Under the pieces are notes generated by a model, which had not been told where the DNA came from, ran no database searches, and saw only the letters and a program-made list of their open reading frames with translations. The translations under genes were made by a program, and so were the position numbers. Shown in pieces: positions 1 through 11,240 of a stretch of DNA of 64,000 nt. The stretch comes from Eutreptiella sp. 'Long Island Sound 2002' (taxonomy: Eukaryota; Euglenozoa; Euglenophyceae; Eutreptiales; Eutreptiaceae): NCBI GenBank assembly GCA_964036045.1, contig OZ038380.1, positions 69,424,186-69,488,185 of the forward strand. The letters are read 5' to 3'. Within the stretch, counting starts at the first letter, position 1. Each line of letters opens with the position of its first letter.

Positions 1-3000
1 GTGAAGAGTGCATCTTTTCAAGCGACCCTTCATGATCTTCAAGGGAACTTGGGTGGTTGTTGGCTGGTCACTTGGTGACAATGGGAGCACGTACAAAACC
101 GATTAGGAGCCAGGGAACACCAACTGGGCCCCATTGGTGGGGCTTGTTGGCCCCCAAATGCGCCATTGGGGGCTCGTCTAAAGCGTGGTGGCCAACTATT
201 GTGCGATCCAACTCAACGTCATGTGAGATGATTCAAAACAAGGTCTACACCCCTCTATGAATCGTAGGGTCTAGACCCCTCTAGGAATCATTGCGTGCCC
301 ATGCGATGATTCAAAGCAGCGTCTAGACCCCTCCTAGAACCATCGCGTGCGCACGCGATGATTCCTAGCGGGGTCTAGACCACTGCTAGATGGTGTTTTG
401 AACCATCGCCCCGAACACAGTGTTAGATGAAAACCCTTGAGACAAGCCTTGACCACATGTATGGGAAAACATGACATACGCCCCGTTTTGGGGTCTAGTA
501 GCATACCCTACCATAATAGGTTGATTTCTTGGTGTAACCCCTTGTAACATCACTATTTTGTCCCATAAGAGCATCCCCCAAGGTGTTTTTGGTGGGGATC
601 GCCGTTGAGCCCCGCCACTTGAGACCATAAGTTTGGGGGTAGGGGTGGGGCACCCCCCCCCCCCCCCGAGCCCTTTCAGGGGTTGAAAACCATGAATTCA
701 GGATTTTTCCAATTTTGAGCCGAAAACATGTTTTCCGCTCTTGACTCCCTCCGGTTTGTGTGGGAGGAGTAGGACCACTTTGCTACTTTGCTATTTATGC
801 AAGAACGAAGAATGCACCTTTTCCAGCAACCCTTCATGGTCCTCAAGGGCACTTGGGTGGTTGTTGGCTGGTCTTTTGGAGACAACGAGAGTACGTGCAA
901 AACCGATTGGGAGCCATGGAGCACCAACTAGGCCCCAGGGCTTAGTACCCAAAGGGATGATCGTTTACATGCTATTTTTTGTGTTACCCAATTTTACCTT
1001 ACCCGGTTGCTTTGTTTCAGGTTGTAAAGTTTAGCAAATTGTTGGGCAGTTTGAAGTCCAAGAAGGCACAAGTGAATGTGGTTAGATGGGTTAAGTTTGT
1101 TGGGATATGTGATATCCACACCATCGTTTGCTGAAATGTTGTGCCATAATTGATGACAGTCCCCGGAGCTATCTCGCACTCACCTCAAACACGGTGTTAG
1201 ATCAATACTCGAGAGACAAGGCCGCACCGCATGTATGAGAAAACACCACATACCCCCGTTTTGGGGCCTATTAGCATACACTACCACAAAGCTTGAATTG
1301 TTGGTTTAACCCCTTGAACCATCACTATTTTGTGCCATAAGAGCATCACCCAATGTGTTTTTGGTGGGGATCGCCATAGAGCCGTGCCACTTGAAACCCT
1401 AATTGTTGGGGGGAGCCCCCCCCCCCCCCCCCAACTCCGGCCCCTTTGGAGCTTGGAAACCGGGAATTTTGGATTTTCTAACTTTGAGACAAAAACTCGT
1501 TTTCAAGTCTCCACTCCGTCAAGTTTGTGTGGGAGGACAAAGACTGCTTTGCCACTTTGCCATTTGTGCAATTTTCATCCATTGTGCTTGTGTGCGCGCC
1601 TTTGGCAACCTTAGCGACTCCGCGGTAACTCCAAAAGGTGCACCATGGGTGTTATGACACCATACGCCTACTACGATACATATAGATGCTTTTCATAGCC
1701 TCTAGCCATGCCTGAGGTAATATTGGAAACACTGCACGCTCCACTTGTGCCTGCGCAGTTTGCTCTACAACGAAGCCATCACACAAGAACACCAGGCCTC
1801 TAGGAGCCCACAAGAAGGAATAGCAAGCGCCTAGAAGCCAAAAAAGGAAATGTACAGCAAGCAACCAAAGTCCAAAAAGAAAAATTAATCATGGCCTATG
1901 TGAAGCACACGAAATGACCGTTTCAACAAACAATGGCATGTGTTAGGTGAAGATTGCACCTTTTCAAGCGACCCTTCATGATCTTCAAGGGAACTTGGGT
2001 GGTTGTTGGCTGGTCACTTGGTGACAATGGGAGCACGTACAAAACCGATTAGGAGCCAGGGAACACCAACTGGGCCCCATGGGTGGGGCTTGTTGGCCCC
2101 CAAATGCGCCATTGGGGGCTCGTCTAAAGCGTGGTGGCCAACTATTGTGGGATCCAACTCAACGTCATGTGAGATGATTCAAAACAAGGTCTACACCCCT
2201 CTATGAATCGTAGGGTCTAGACCCCTCTAGGAATCATTGCGTGCCCATGCGATGATTCAAAGCAGCGTCTAGACCCCTCCTAGAACCATCACGTGCGCAC
2301 GCGATGATTCCTAGCGGGGTCTAGACCACTGCTGGATGGTGTTTTGAACCATCGCCCCGAACACAGTGTTAGATGAAAACCCTTGAGACAAGCCTTGACC
2401 ACATGTATGGGAAAACATGACATACGCCCCGTTTTGGGGTCTAGTAGCATACCCTACCATAATAGGTTGATTTCTTTGTGTAACCCCTTGTAACATCACT
2501 ATTTTGTATCATAAGAGCATCCCCCAAGGTGTTTTTGGTGGGGATCGCCGTTGAGCCCCGCCACTTGAGACCATAATTTTGGGGGTAGGGGTGGGGCACC
2601 CCCCCCCCCCCCCGAGCCCTTTCAGGGGTTGAAAACCATGAATTGAGGATTTTTCCAATTTTGAGCCGAAAACATGTTTTCCGCTCTTGACTCCCTCCGG
2701 TTTGTGTGGGAGGAGTAGGACCACTTTGCTACTTTGCTATTTATGCAAGAACGAAGAATGCACCTTTTCCAGCAACCCTTCATGGTCCTCAAGGGCACTT
2801 GGGTGGTTGTTGGCTGGTCTTTTGGTGACAACGAGAGTACGTGCAAAACCGATTGGGAGCCATGGAGCACCAACTAGGCCCCGGGGCTTAGTACCCAAAG
2901 GGATGATCGTTTGCATGCTATTTTTTGTGTTACCCAATTTTACCTTACCCGGTTGCTTTGTTTTAGGTTGTAAAGTTTAGCAAATTGTTGGGCAGTTTGA

Positions 3001-5060
3001 AGTCCAAGAAGGCACAAGTGAATGTGGTTAGATGGGTTAAGTTTGTTGGGATATGTGATATCCACACCATCGTTTGCTGAAATGTTGTGCCATAATTGAT
3101 GACAGTCCCCGGAGCTATCTCGCACTCACCTCAAACACGGTGTTAGATCAATACTCGAGAGACAAGGCCGCACCGCATGTATGAGAAAACACCACATACC
3201 CCCGTTTTGGGGCCTATTAGCATACACTACCACAAAGCTTGAATTGTTGGTTTAACCCCTTGAACCATCACTATTTTGTGCCATAAGAGCATCACCCAAT
3301 GTGTTTTTGGTGGGGATCGCCATAGAGCCGTGCCACTTGAAACCCTAATTGTTGGGGGGAGCCCCCCCCCCCCCCCCCAACTCCGGCCCCTTTGGAGCTT
3401 GGAAACCAGGAATTTTGGATTTTCTAACTTTGAGACAAAAACTCGTTTTCAAGTCTCCACTCCGTCAAGTTTGTGTGGGAGGACAAAGACTGCTTTGCCA
3501 CTTTGCCATTTGTGCAATTTTCATCCATTGTGCTTGTGTGCGCGCCTTTGGCAACCTTAGCGACTCCGCGGTAACTCCAAAAGGTGCACCATGGGTGTTA
3601 TGACACCATACGCCTACTACGATACATATAGATGCTTTTCATAGCCTCTAGCCATGCCTGAGGTAATATTGGAAACACTGCACGCTCCACTTGTGCCTGC
3701 GCAGTTTGCTCTACAACGAAGCCATCACACAAGAACACCAGGCCTCTAGGAGCCCACAAGAAGGAATAGCAAGCGCCTAGAAGCCAAAAAAGGAAATGTA
3801 CAGCAACCAACCAAAGTCCAAAAAGAAAAATTAATCATGGCCTATGTGAAGCACACGAAATGACCGTTTCAACAAACAATGGCATGTGTTAGGTGAAGAT
3901 TGCACCTTTTCAAGCGACCCTTCATGATCTTCAAGGGAACTTGGGTGGTTGTTGGCTGGTCACTTGGTGACAATGGGAGCACGTACAAAACCGATTAGGA
4001 GCCAGGGAACACCAACTGGGCCCCATTGGTGGGGCTTGTTGGCCCCCAAATGCGCCATTGGGGGCTCGTCTCAAGCGTGGTGGCCAACTATTGTGGGATC
4101 CAACTCAACGTCATGTGAGATGATTCAAAACAAGGTCTACACCCCTCTATGAATCGTAGGGTCTAGACCCCTCTAGGAATCATTGCGTGCCCATGCGATG
4201 ATTCAAAGCAGCGTCTAGACCCCTCCTAGAACCATCACGTGCGCACGCGATGATTCCTAGCGGGGTCTAGACCACTGCTAGATGGTGTTTTGAACCATCG
4301 CCCCGAACACAGTGTTAGATGAAAACCCTTGAGACAAGCCTTGACCACATGTATGGGAAAACATGACATACGCCCCGTTTTGGGGTCTAGTAGCATACCC
4401 TACCATAATAGGTTGATTTCTTGGTGTAACCCCTTGTAACATCACTATTTTGTCCCATAAGAGCATCCCCCAAGGTGTTTTTGGTGGGGATCGCCGTTGA
4501 GCCCCGCCACTTGAAACCCTAATTAGTGGGGGTAGGGGTAGGGCACCCCAGCCCCTCAGGCCCTTTCCGGGGTTGAAAACTACAAATTCAGTATTTTTCC
4601 AATTTCGAGAGGAAAACATGTTTTTAGCTCTTGACTCCCTCAGGTTTGTGTGGGAGGAGTAGGCCACTTTGCTACTTTGCCGTTTAAGCAATTTTTATCC
4701 GTTGTGCCTTTGTGGGCTTCTTTGGCAACCTGAGCGATTATGCAGTACCTACCCCAAAGGGTGCAATTGGGGGTGTAGTGACACTATACACCTACCAAGA
4801 CACATAGACACTTTTTGCAGCCTCTAGCCATGCCTAGGGTCTACGTAAAACACAAGAAATGATCGTTTCAACTAAACATGGCATGTGTTTGGTGAAGAAT
4901 GCACCTTTTCTGGCAACCCTTCATGGTCCTCAAGGGCATTTGGGTGGTTGTTGGCTAGTCTTTTGGTGACAGGTGATGTACGTACAAAACCGATTGGGAG
5001 CCATGGAGCACCAACTACGGCCCCTTTGTGGGGCTTATTGGGCCCCAACTTAGGCGTCAC
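1..5060. repeat. Sat1 satellite array, block 1
   Basis: Tandem satellite DNA with recurring landmarks such as tggggcttattggcccccaa and ccataagagcatcccccaa. Monomers vary from about 0.8 to 1.1 kb. Positions 1 to about 4510 hold two full copies and one partial copy of a higher-order unit with an exact 1946-bp period: identical blocks begin near 57, 2003 and 3949, and near 1403 and 3349. Each 1946-bp unit holds two diverged monomers. After about 4510 the third copy diverges into an ordinary monomer. Short ORFs inside are by-products of the repeat and are not annotated as genes. Confidence 0.93.
255..390. repeat. Palindromic sub-repeats inside the 1946-bp unit
   Basis: A short insert in the higher-order unit repeats GTCTAGACC boxes separated by hairpin arms. 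Positions 341-360 form a perfect 20-bp palindrome, catcgcgtgcgcacgcgatg. A second imperfect one spans about 289-314. The copies at about 2201-2336 and 4147-4282 carry a G-to-A change at a CpG (catcac for catcgc), which breaks perfect symmetry. The block is absent from the ordinary Sat1 monomers at 11-15 kb and 17-21 kb. Confidence 0.85.
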
Positions 5061-5936
5061 AAGTTGCCCGCCCCCACCTGGCGCTATGGCCCATGGGAGT
5101 CAATGTTGTAGTGAGGAGAAAAGTATGTGAAAAGGGTTTGTTTTTTTGGGTATCCATACCCCCTTGGTGGCAACATGCAAAAAAAAGGTGTGTATATGAA
5201 ATATATGCCATTATTTGCATTTTTGGCAACAGAAAATTTTTCAAAATAAAGATATTCAATCACCAAAATATAGTGTTGTTTTTCATTTAGACCACTGCAT
5301 TCCAGTGCCCGGGGGGGGGGGGGGTACTGCCTATTGTTCCTCTAACCCCCACATACACCACAAGTAAGGGAACCCCAAACATACGTTTCATCGAAGCACA
5401 CAGAAAACTATCCCCAAAGCATGTACCCGTATTTCCTATTTTAACCAACCTAGCCGGATGTACGTACGAAACCGATTGGAAGCCATGGAGCACCGACTAC
5501 GGCCCCTTTGTGGGGCTTATTGGGCCCCAACTTAGGCGTCACAAGTTGCTCGCCCCCACCTGGCGCTATGGCCCATGGAAGTCCATGTTGTAGTGAGGAG
5601 AAAAGTATGTGAAAAGTGTTTGTTTTTTTGGGTATCCATACCCCCTTGGTGGCAACATGCAAAAAAAAAGGTGTGTATTTGAAATATATGCCATTATTTG
5701 CAGTTTTGGTAACAGAAAAATTTTCAAAATAAAGATATTCAATCACCAAAATATAGTGTTGTTTTTCATTTAGACCACTGCATTCCAGTGCCCGGGGGGG
5801 GGCGTACTGCCCATTGTTCCTCTAACCCCCCCTATACACCACAAGTAAGGGAACCCCAAACATACGTTTCATCGAAGCACACAGAAAACTATCCCCCAAG
5901 CATGTACCCCTATTTCCTATTTTAACCAACCTAGCC
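4975..5936. repeat. 482-bp tandem duplication at the Sat1 edge
   Basis: Two direct copies, 4975-5456 and 5457-5936, nearly identical apart from poly(G) length and scattered substitutions. Each starts inside Sat1 (gatgtacgtac) and runs into AT-richer non-satellite sequence ending in accaacctagccg. The duplication therefore spans the old satellite/non-satellite junction, as unequal exchange or replication slippage would produce. A poly(G) tract in the centre of each unit differs in length between copies. Confidence 0.9.
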
Positions 5937-6257
5937 GAAATTTCGGCCAGCTCTTCGAAACACTTCAAAACACTCGATCGCATTTAGCAGACAGGCCTAA
6001 GCTGACCGAAATTTCGGCTAGGTCCATCGAAACTCAAGATACGATCACTGAAATGGGTACCTATGACAGTAGACAGGAGCAAGGAACACAGGAGCAGTGA
6101 CATTTTAGCATGGTGTGCAATGTAATACACTCAGTTACAAGCAAACACTTGCCACCTGACCAATCAATACAGGCTTTTGCAGTGCCTGTGGAGAAACACA
6201 ATAATAAGAGATGAGGAACACTGAAGACTGCATGCTGGCCGAAATTTCGGCCACAGC

Positions 6258-7467
6258 TCATACTAACGGGCAATATAAGCATTAAGACTGGCATTAGCGC
6301 TTGCGCAGACCAGATGCACGGGGCTTCTTAGCACCTGTGTTAGCAAGAGGCTTGGCAGTTGGTGTAGTAGCAGGCTTGGCAGTGGCAGAAATCTATGACT
6401 GTGTATTTGCCCTCCGATGGTGAAAAGTGATTCACAAAATCATTCATACCTTTGCCAGTAGGGGCCACAGTGCCTAAGGAGGAAGCGGGGGTGGCTTGAG
6501 CGCATTGCGTGCCACTAGGTGCGGGGGCATGGGCAGTTTTGGGTTTCTTCTTTGGGGTGTGTGTCTCTGGTTGTGACCCTGCCTCCCCATCTTGCTCCTC
6601 ACGATCCACATCTAAATATGTCACCCTCCAACAACAATGCACAAGAAAACCTGCCCCCAAGTCATGGTACACATCCTCCCATGACTTGGGGGGGCAGGTG
6701 TCGGCGTTGGTGATAGGCGCTCTGATGGACTGAACAAACTCATCAGGCACAGCAATCTCATCACCCAAAAGGGCACACACAACATTACAACCTTGGAAAA
6801 CCTGGTAGACATCATGCTTGCAAAATGCACAGACAGAGTCCCCAGCGGGAAACTAGTTGCCTGCCCGTTCTGGGACCGGAACCAGGCTCAAAAGGTACGA
6901 AAATATCTCAATAGGCAGCAAAAAGGACATGGGCCCTTCAATATACGCCACATAACGAGGCATCTTGGTATCAAAGGCAGTAGCAGAGCAAATGGAAACT
7001 AGATGGGAACTCGAGGTATAGAACGGGGTCTTGGATGACAAATTGTAAATTGAAACATCACACTGATACATATCCTCAGCCACAGTGGCCTTTCAAAGCA
7101 GCAACAGTGGCTTTCACATCAGCAAACTCACCTGCAATGAACACAGGCACACGGGACAGATGCAGCTGCGCAACCACGGTATGCAAACTAGCTGCATAGA
7201 GGCGCGGCAACTCAATGACGCAGGCAGCAAAGGGCAGTGACATAATGATACTGGGAACAGGGACTCCACGACGCATTGCCATCACTTCCACACGGCCCGA
7301 CTCTGCAATGAGTTGGCATGTGCTTGTTTCAACGAGGGACTCCCTAGCACACTAGATACTAACCACACCAGTATCAGATTTTTCACAAATAGGCTTAGCA
7401 GCAGGCCTCTGCAACAATCCCGGCAACCCCTCATATTTGGGTTCCTTCCAAAGAGGTGCTTTAATAA
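6258..7467 (-). CDS. Unknown gene A, 3' exons (Cys-rich, basic tail)
   Basis: C-terminal part of the multi-exon gene at 6.3-11.2 kb, product unrecognised. The frame from 7083 to 6450 is continuous if TAG at 6853-6855 is read as Gln, with coherent protein on both sides (VPVPERAGN, then FPAGDSVCAFCKHD). It carries a possible zinc-binding CAFC plus GCNVVC motif and a basic stretch KKKPK. A good donor (GGCAAAG|GTATGA) ends the exon at 6450. A short last exon ends in a basic tail, KKPRASGLRKR, and on Gln-reading of two TAA codons closes on TGA at 6258-6260. The upstream part (7076-7467) is in another frame, contains one TAG, and has an in-frame TGA just before it at 7472-7474. Exact joins are uncertain. 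Confidence 0.6.
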
Positions 7468-7525
7468 CTGCTCACCACAGTGGCCACGGGTTTTCGTCAG
7501 TCTAGGTCCAGCTGCCATATGCTAC

Positions 7526-8009
7526 CTTCAGGTGTGATGCAATAGCGCACTGCCTTTGGGGATTTTTGTAGTACCAAGTGTAGCTGCAGACAAGTGGTGT
7601 CACAGACTGGGAGCCTGTTGTGCATTAATTCAACCACACACAAGCTGGCCAAAATTTCGGCCATGTTGGTCAATTTATTCGAATACAAACCCCTGTTTGA
7701 CAAAAACATACCTGTGGTGTTGTTGACAAGCCCATTGGCAACCGCCTCGGGATGAAATATGTGCCCGGACCACATCTAGGCCTTTTTCAGGTCTTTATAA
7801 CTTTTTTCTGACCAGGTAGGGTGCTATTTGTCCCATCCATGTAACCTACGATTGCTCGAAGTCCGTCAAGTGTGATGCCTTCCACTTCCTTGAACGCGCC
7901 GAGTGCGGGATGTAATCCACGCTCCTCCATGGCTGCCATGGAGTCTGCTGCAACAGTACCCACAAATTTCACCAAACGCACTACACCACCCCACCGTTTG
8001 GCAACAGCA
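7526..8009 (-). CDS. Unknown gene A, middle exons
   Basis: Exon 8009-7712 starts after a good acceptor (TTGTGCACAG) and ends at donor CACCACAG|GTATGT. A short exon, 7583-7526, follows an intron ending in TTGTCTGCAG. Coding begins AVAKRWGGVVRLVKFVGTV. Further on a different frame reads VTWMGQIAPYLVRKKLQ, with TAG and TAA codons sitting where Gln fits. The two frames are offset by one base, so either a very small intron or an indel lies between. The intron 7584-7711 holds one of the CCGAAATTTCGG palindromes. I recognise no domain. Confidence 0.55.
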
Positions 8010-8096
8010 CTGTGCACAAGAGAACGTGTGTAACAGAGAACCTAGCCGAAATTTCGGCCAGGTCGATCGAAATTACTGAATTACACAACGAAACAC

Positions 8097-8876
8097 ACCA
8101 CAGTGCCTTCCTCGGCAGTAACACCACACTCTTCAAGCATAACAATAATGTGATGCACTAGGGTGTACTCATTGGCATCTTCATCTGCAAGCCTATCCAA
8201 AAGCATGGACATTCGCTACGATGTGGTGGATGCTGAGCCAACAGTGGTCTCGATTTGATATAAGCCTGCAAGGCGGCACCCAACCCGCAGGGGACAATCC
8301 TCTATGACTTCATAACCACCAAATACCAAGGTCCAATTCGGAGTCTCCATATTTTTCATCTCAATTTCCGTCTTGTGTTTTTGGGTAGCAGTGCAAACAT
8401 CACGACCCCGCAAAAAAACCAAGCCAGTGGCTGCACAACAGTAATATCAGAAACAGCAAGGTTGAACATTCAGACACGAAAATGGTAGTATCGAGAAGAA
8501 TACAGCAGCACACATACGAGTGACTTTATCAAAAAGGAGATCCTGCATGTAATCCACAGGCGGGGCTACCTTCAGATTGTCATAGCGGCGCTGCACGCGA
8601 TCATCGGATATCCTACGGACCTGCCCAAACTTTCTGGCGTGGTCAATAATAATCTGGTCCCGGCGAACCTTCATTTTCGTCGTTGACGTAACCCAATCCG
8701 ATAAGTTGATTGAGGATGCTAAATTTTTCTTTGGTGCGGCCTTGGGCTTCTTTTGAAGCCCCTATGTGCTTGCCTGGTCCTCTTGAGACTGGGATTGCAC
8801 TTGAGATTGCGCACTTTTTGCTGCAGGCTCACCATCTCACAAAACCGCCACGTCCTGTGATACCACTCCAGGCTCA
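8097..8876 (-). CDS. Unknown gene A, exons with clean splice phase
   Basis: Two exons, 8876-8518 and 8430-8097, are joined by an 87-nt intron (CTC|GTATGT ... TTGTGCAG), and the phases match (VT, then PTGLVFLRGRDV). The first exon has a Gln/Ser-rich stretch in which TAG sits among CAG/CAA codons just before a basic run GLQKKPKAAPKK. The second has TAG at 8216-8218 between ETTVGSASTTS and RMSMLLDRLADED. One in-frame TGA (8837-8839) near the start of the first exon is unexplained; that exon may begin downstream of it. The next intron, 8010-8096, again carries the palindrome. Function unknown. Confidence 0.65.
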
Positions 8877-9117
8877 CTGATAAGATAAGATGCTACATGA
8901 CGACATTTCATGAGAGGAACCGTTACAAAGGGGCAAATAACAAGCACCGTTCATCCAAAAAAGCACCGAAATGGACCGCCTGACGGAAAAATGCAATAAC
9001 GTGGCCGAAATTTCGGCCAGCACTACTTTGCATGATAAACATCTGTGCAGGAATACAATTCCCATAAGCTGGCCGAAATTTCGGCCAGAGAGTGACCAAC
9101 ACATGTGCACACAAAAA

Positions 9118-10801
9118 TCAGTCCTGAGTATCCACACCGATGTGTTCCGGGTCATCTAAGGCTTCAAAGGAGGCAACACTGTCTGCATCACAATCAATCT
9201 CGCGGTGATTATCACAACGATCAATGGCAAAGGAGGAATCATCAGTGGCAGGGGGCTGCACTACCCGAGGTGGCACTGGGGGGGGGGTACTAAGGGGGGG
9301 GGGGGTCGGGCTCGGGGCTTGGGGGGTGGCTTTGGGGGCAAGGCAATCCCACCAAGAGCAGCAAGCGGTGCACGGTTGGCGGCGCGGATTGCAACATGTG
9401 CAGTACGCAATACCCCTTGGCAGCAGTGCGAGCGGGTGCATTTCTTTGTAAAAAATCCTCAACACCCTCAGGAACCCTGGTACGCGCAACCGGATTTTGC
9501 ATTGCATGCAACATAACCACTTTTGACCGGTCTATGATGATTCGTGTCCTGGACATGGTACCAGGGAAAGACAGATTATCAACTGCATCCAGTCTTCTCA
9601 CCTCAACTTTATAGTCAGGAACGGGAACACATATGGGCATGCTCTGTGTATGGGCTGTCAAGATGAATTGTTTCACATTGGCAGAGAACATTGCCACACA
9701 TCTCTTAGTCAGCAGATCACGCAAAACTTTCTCCCCTGGTTGGATAGGGGGAAGTGTCAGAAATAAATCAGACGACCGTTGGACACTGCTACAGGCAGTG
9801 TTGCGGCGACAGTGAGCTGAGAACCAACTAAGAAGTGCCTCGCACACCTCCTTAGAGTGGATACACCCTAGGGAGGAGGAATGCCACTGACTCCAAAACA
9901 GAAGAGCAACAACAATGGTTTTCATATACTCCGTGGCTAACTGCTCCTCGGGCTTTAGGATGTTCAGCATGAGCAGTAGGCACGTCTCAAGTGCCTGCTT
10001 AGGTACAATCGAGGAAACTGCCCCCCCCCGGCCTTCCCAATTGCACTCACGCACCAAAGTCCCAATGCTAAGAGCAGCTGGACAGTATGTGTACAGCAAA
10101 GCCTTAAGGGCTAATAACATACACAGACCCTTGCGCTGAATGGGTGTCAAGTCCCGCTGGCTGCTCAGCAGGGCAATCACACGCTCATCTAGTCTGCCTC
10201 TATCGGACAATATGGCTAGCATGAGTCCTAGCAGGGTCTTCTTCATATGGATGACCTTGACCTTGCGAGGGAGGATAGACCCAACCTGAAGGCTATTACC
10301 CTGCTCCAAAAACTTAATAAACGGCGGGAAGGCCCTATAGATGAACTCAACGCAGTACTTATAGCTATGCCACACACCGTATACCAAAGGAAAAACCCAA
10401 CAGTAGTTGCGGTACATTCCACAGAACATAAGCGGCACCATAACACAGCTTAAGTAGTGCAAAGTGTATTTTCATGTCCACAAGCAGCGGAACACAGTGC
10501 TTGGTGCGGTGTTCCACACAAGACAGATCAACCACAAGTTGCAAAAGCTCTTTGTGTGTCCCGGAGCGGAGCTCAGTCAGGAAAAAGGGTCGCCAGTTCA
10601 GGAAGATTTTTTCTGGCAATATCTAAAGGAGCAGCAACCCACAATCTCTGAATACCTTGGTTGGCAACATCAACACGAGCAAACAATGCTCTATGTGAGC
10701 AAAAGATGTCATGTGCAACCTTAGGCACCCTGACCTCAATTTCGACAGTTCCGGCACACCCGGGTATGCAGGTAGGGCAGTAGTGTGCAAAACAGCAACA
10801 G
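9118..10801 (-). CDS. Unknown gene A, large central coding block
   Basis: Holds the longest frame of this gene, 10462-9290, an apparently globular protein (for example DERVIALLSSQRDLTPIQRK) with no domain I recognise. Upstream, 10801-10573 reads a Cys-rich start, CCCFAHYCPTCIPGC, whose splice phase fits exon 1. 10619-10440 reads on in a second frame (THKELLQLVVDLSCVEHR). The three frames are each offset by +1, so small introns or indels are implied. A Pro-rich run ends in poly(G) tracts (about 9277-9306 on the plus strand), where frame is easily lost. Beyond it an acidic segment, SFEALDDPEHIG, ends the block near 9118. The intron 8877-9117 contains two palindromes. Confidence 0.55.
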
Positions 10802-10981
10802 CTGTACACTTTAGGGTTAAGTCAAGTGAATGGGATCAGCTCCCAACTTGTAACGCCTCAGATTATCAAACCACATACAAACTTGCCTACGGTGCATGGT
10901 GTTCCACAAGGTGTGTGCTGCTAGTCCAGCACCATGGTGAATGGACATCTGCTTGGTGTTCAACTAACCAAGAACTCCTAC

Positions 10982-11184
10982 CTTGCGGCGTTGGCGCAGG
11001 ACATAATACCCCAGTTGTAACGAGACCCACAGTTAGAGTATGGGAGGGCCATACGACACAGAAGGCAGTACAGGGCATGGAACAGTGACACAAATGTCAA
11101 GTACCATCGTGGGGGCTTCTTCTCGGTGGCGGCAGCCTCGGACTGTGCCATAGAATGCCGGCTCCTGCAATTCTTCCGCAACAT
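10982..11184 (-). CDS. Unknown gene A, first recognisable exon
   Basis: Reads from a Met at 11184 (MLRKNCRSRHSMAQSEAAAT), through KKPPRWYLTFVSLFHALYC, to donor GCAAG|GTAGGA at 10982. The open frame extends further upstream into Sat1, so the true start is uncertain. The next acceptor, TGTACAG at 10802-10808, joins in phase to the Cys-rich segment of the central block. Exon and satellite lie within about 60 bp of each other, so promoter and 5' UTR would sit in or next to Sat1. Confidence 0.5.
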
Positions 11185-11240
11185 GATGCAAAATTGCAAA
11201 AGCTTTTGCAGATTCCCACCACGTAATGCATCTCGCAACA

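Larger units (their letters stand above)
5935..9084. repeat. Dispersed CCGAAATTTCGG palindrome family
   Basis: Seven copies of the 12-bp palindrome, one with a mismatch, start at 5935, 6006, 6239, 7649, 8046, 9005 and 9073. Several extend to the 18-bp palindrome tggccgaaatttcggcca. Copies at 5935, 6006 and 8046 also share a 3' extension of the form gg(c/t)caggtc.atcgaaa. The copies at 7649, 8046, 9005 and 9073 fall in predicted introns of the minus-strand gene and the other three lie at or beyond its 3' end. None interrupts a segment I consider coding. Confidence 0.9.

Noticed and set aside
57-4691. Many 60-140 aa ORFs in Sat1
   Set aside because: They recur with the repeat on both strands, differ between monomers, and have no protein-like conservation or splice signals.
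7472-8839. TGA as a tryptophan codon throughout
   Set aside because: The longest clean ORFs (62085-63404 and 16013-16876) encode all Trp with TGG and end at TGA. The few in-frame TGAs can be intronic or mutational.
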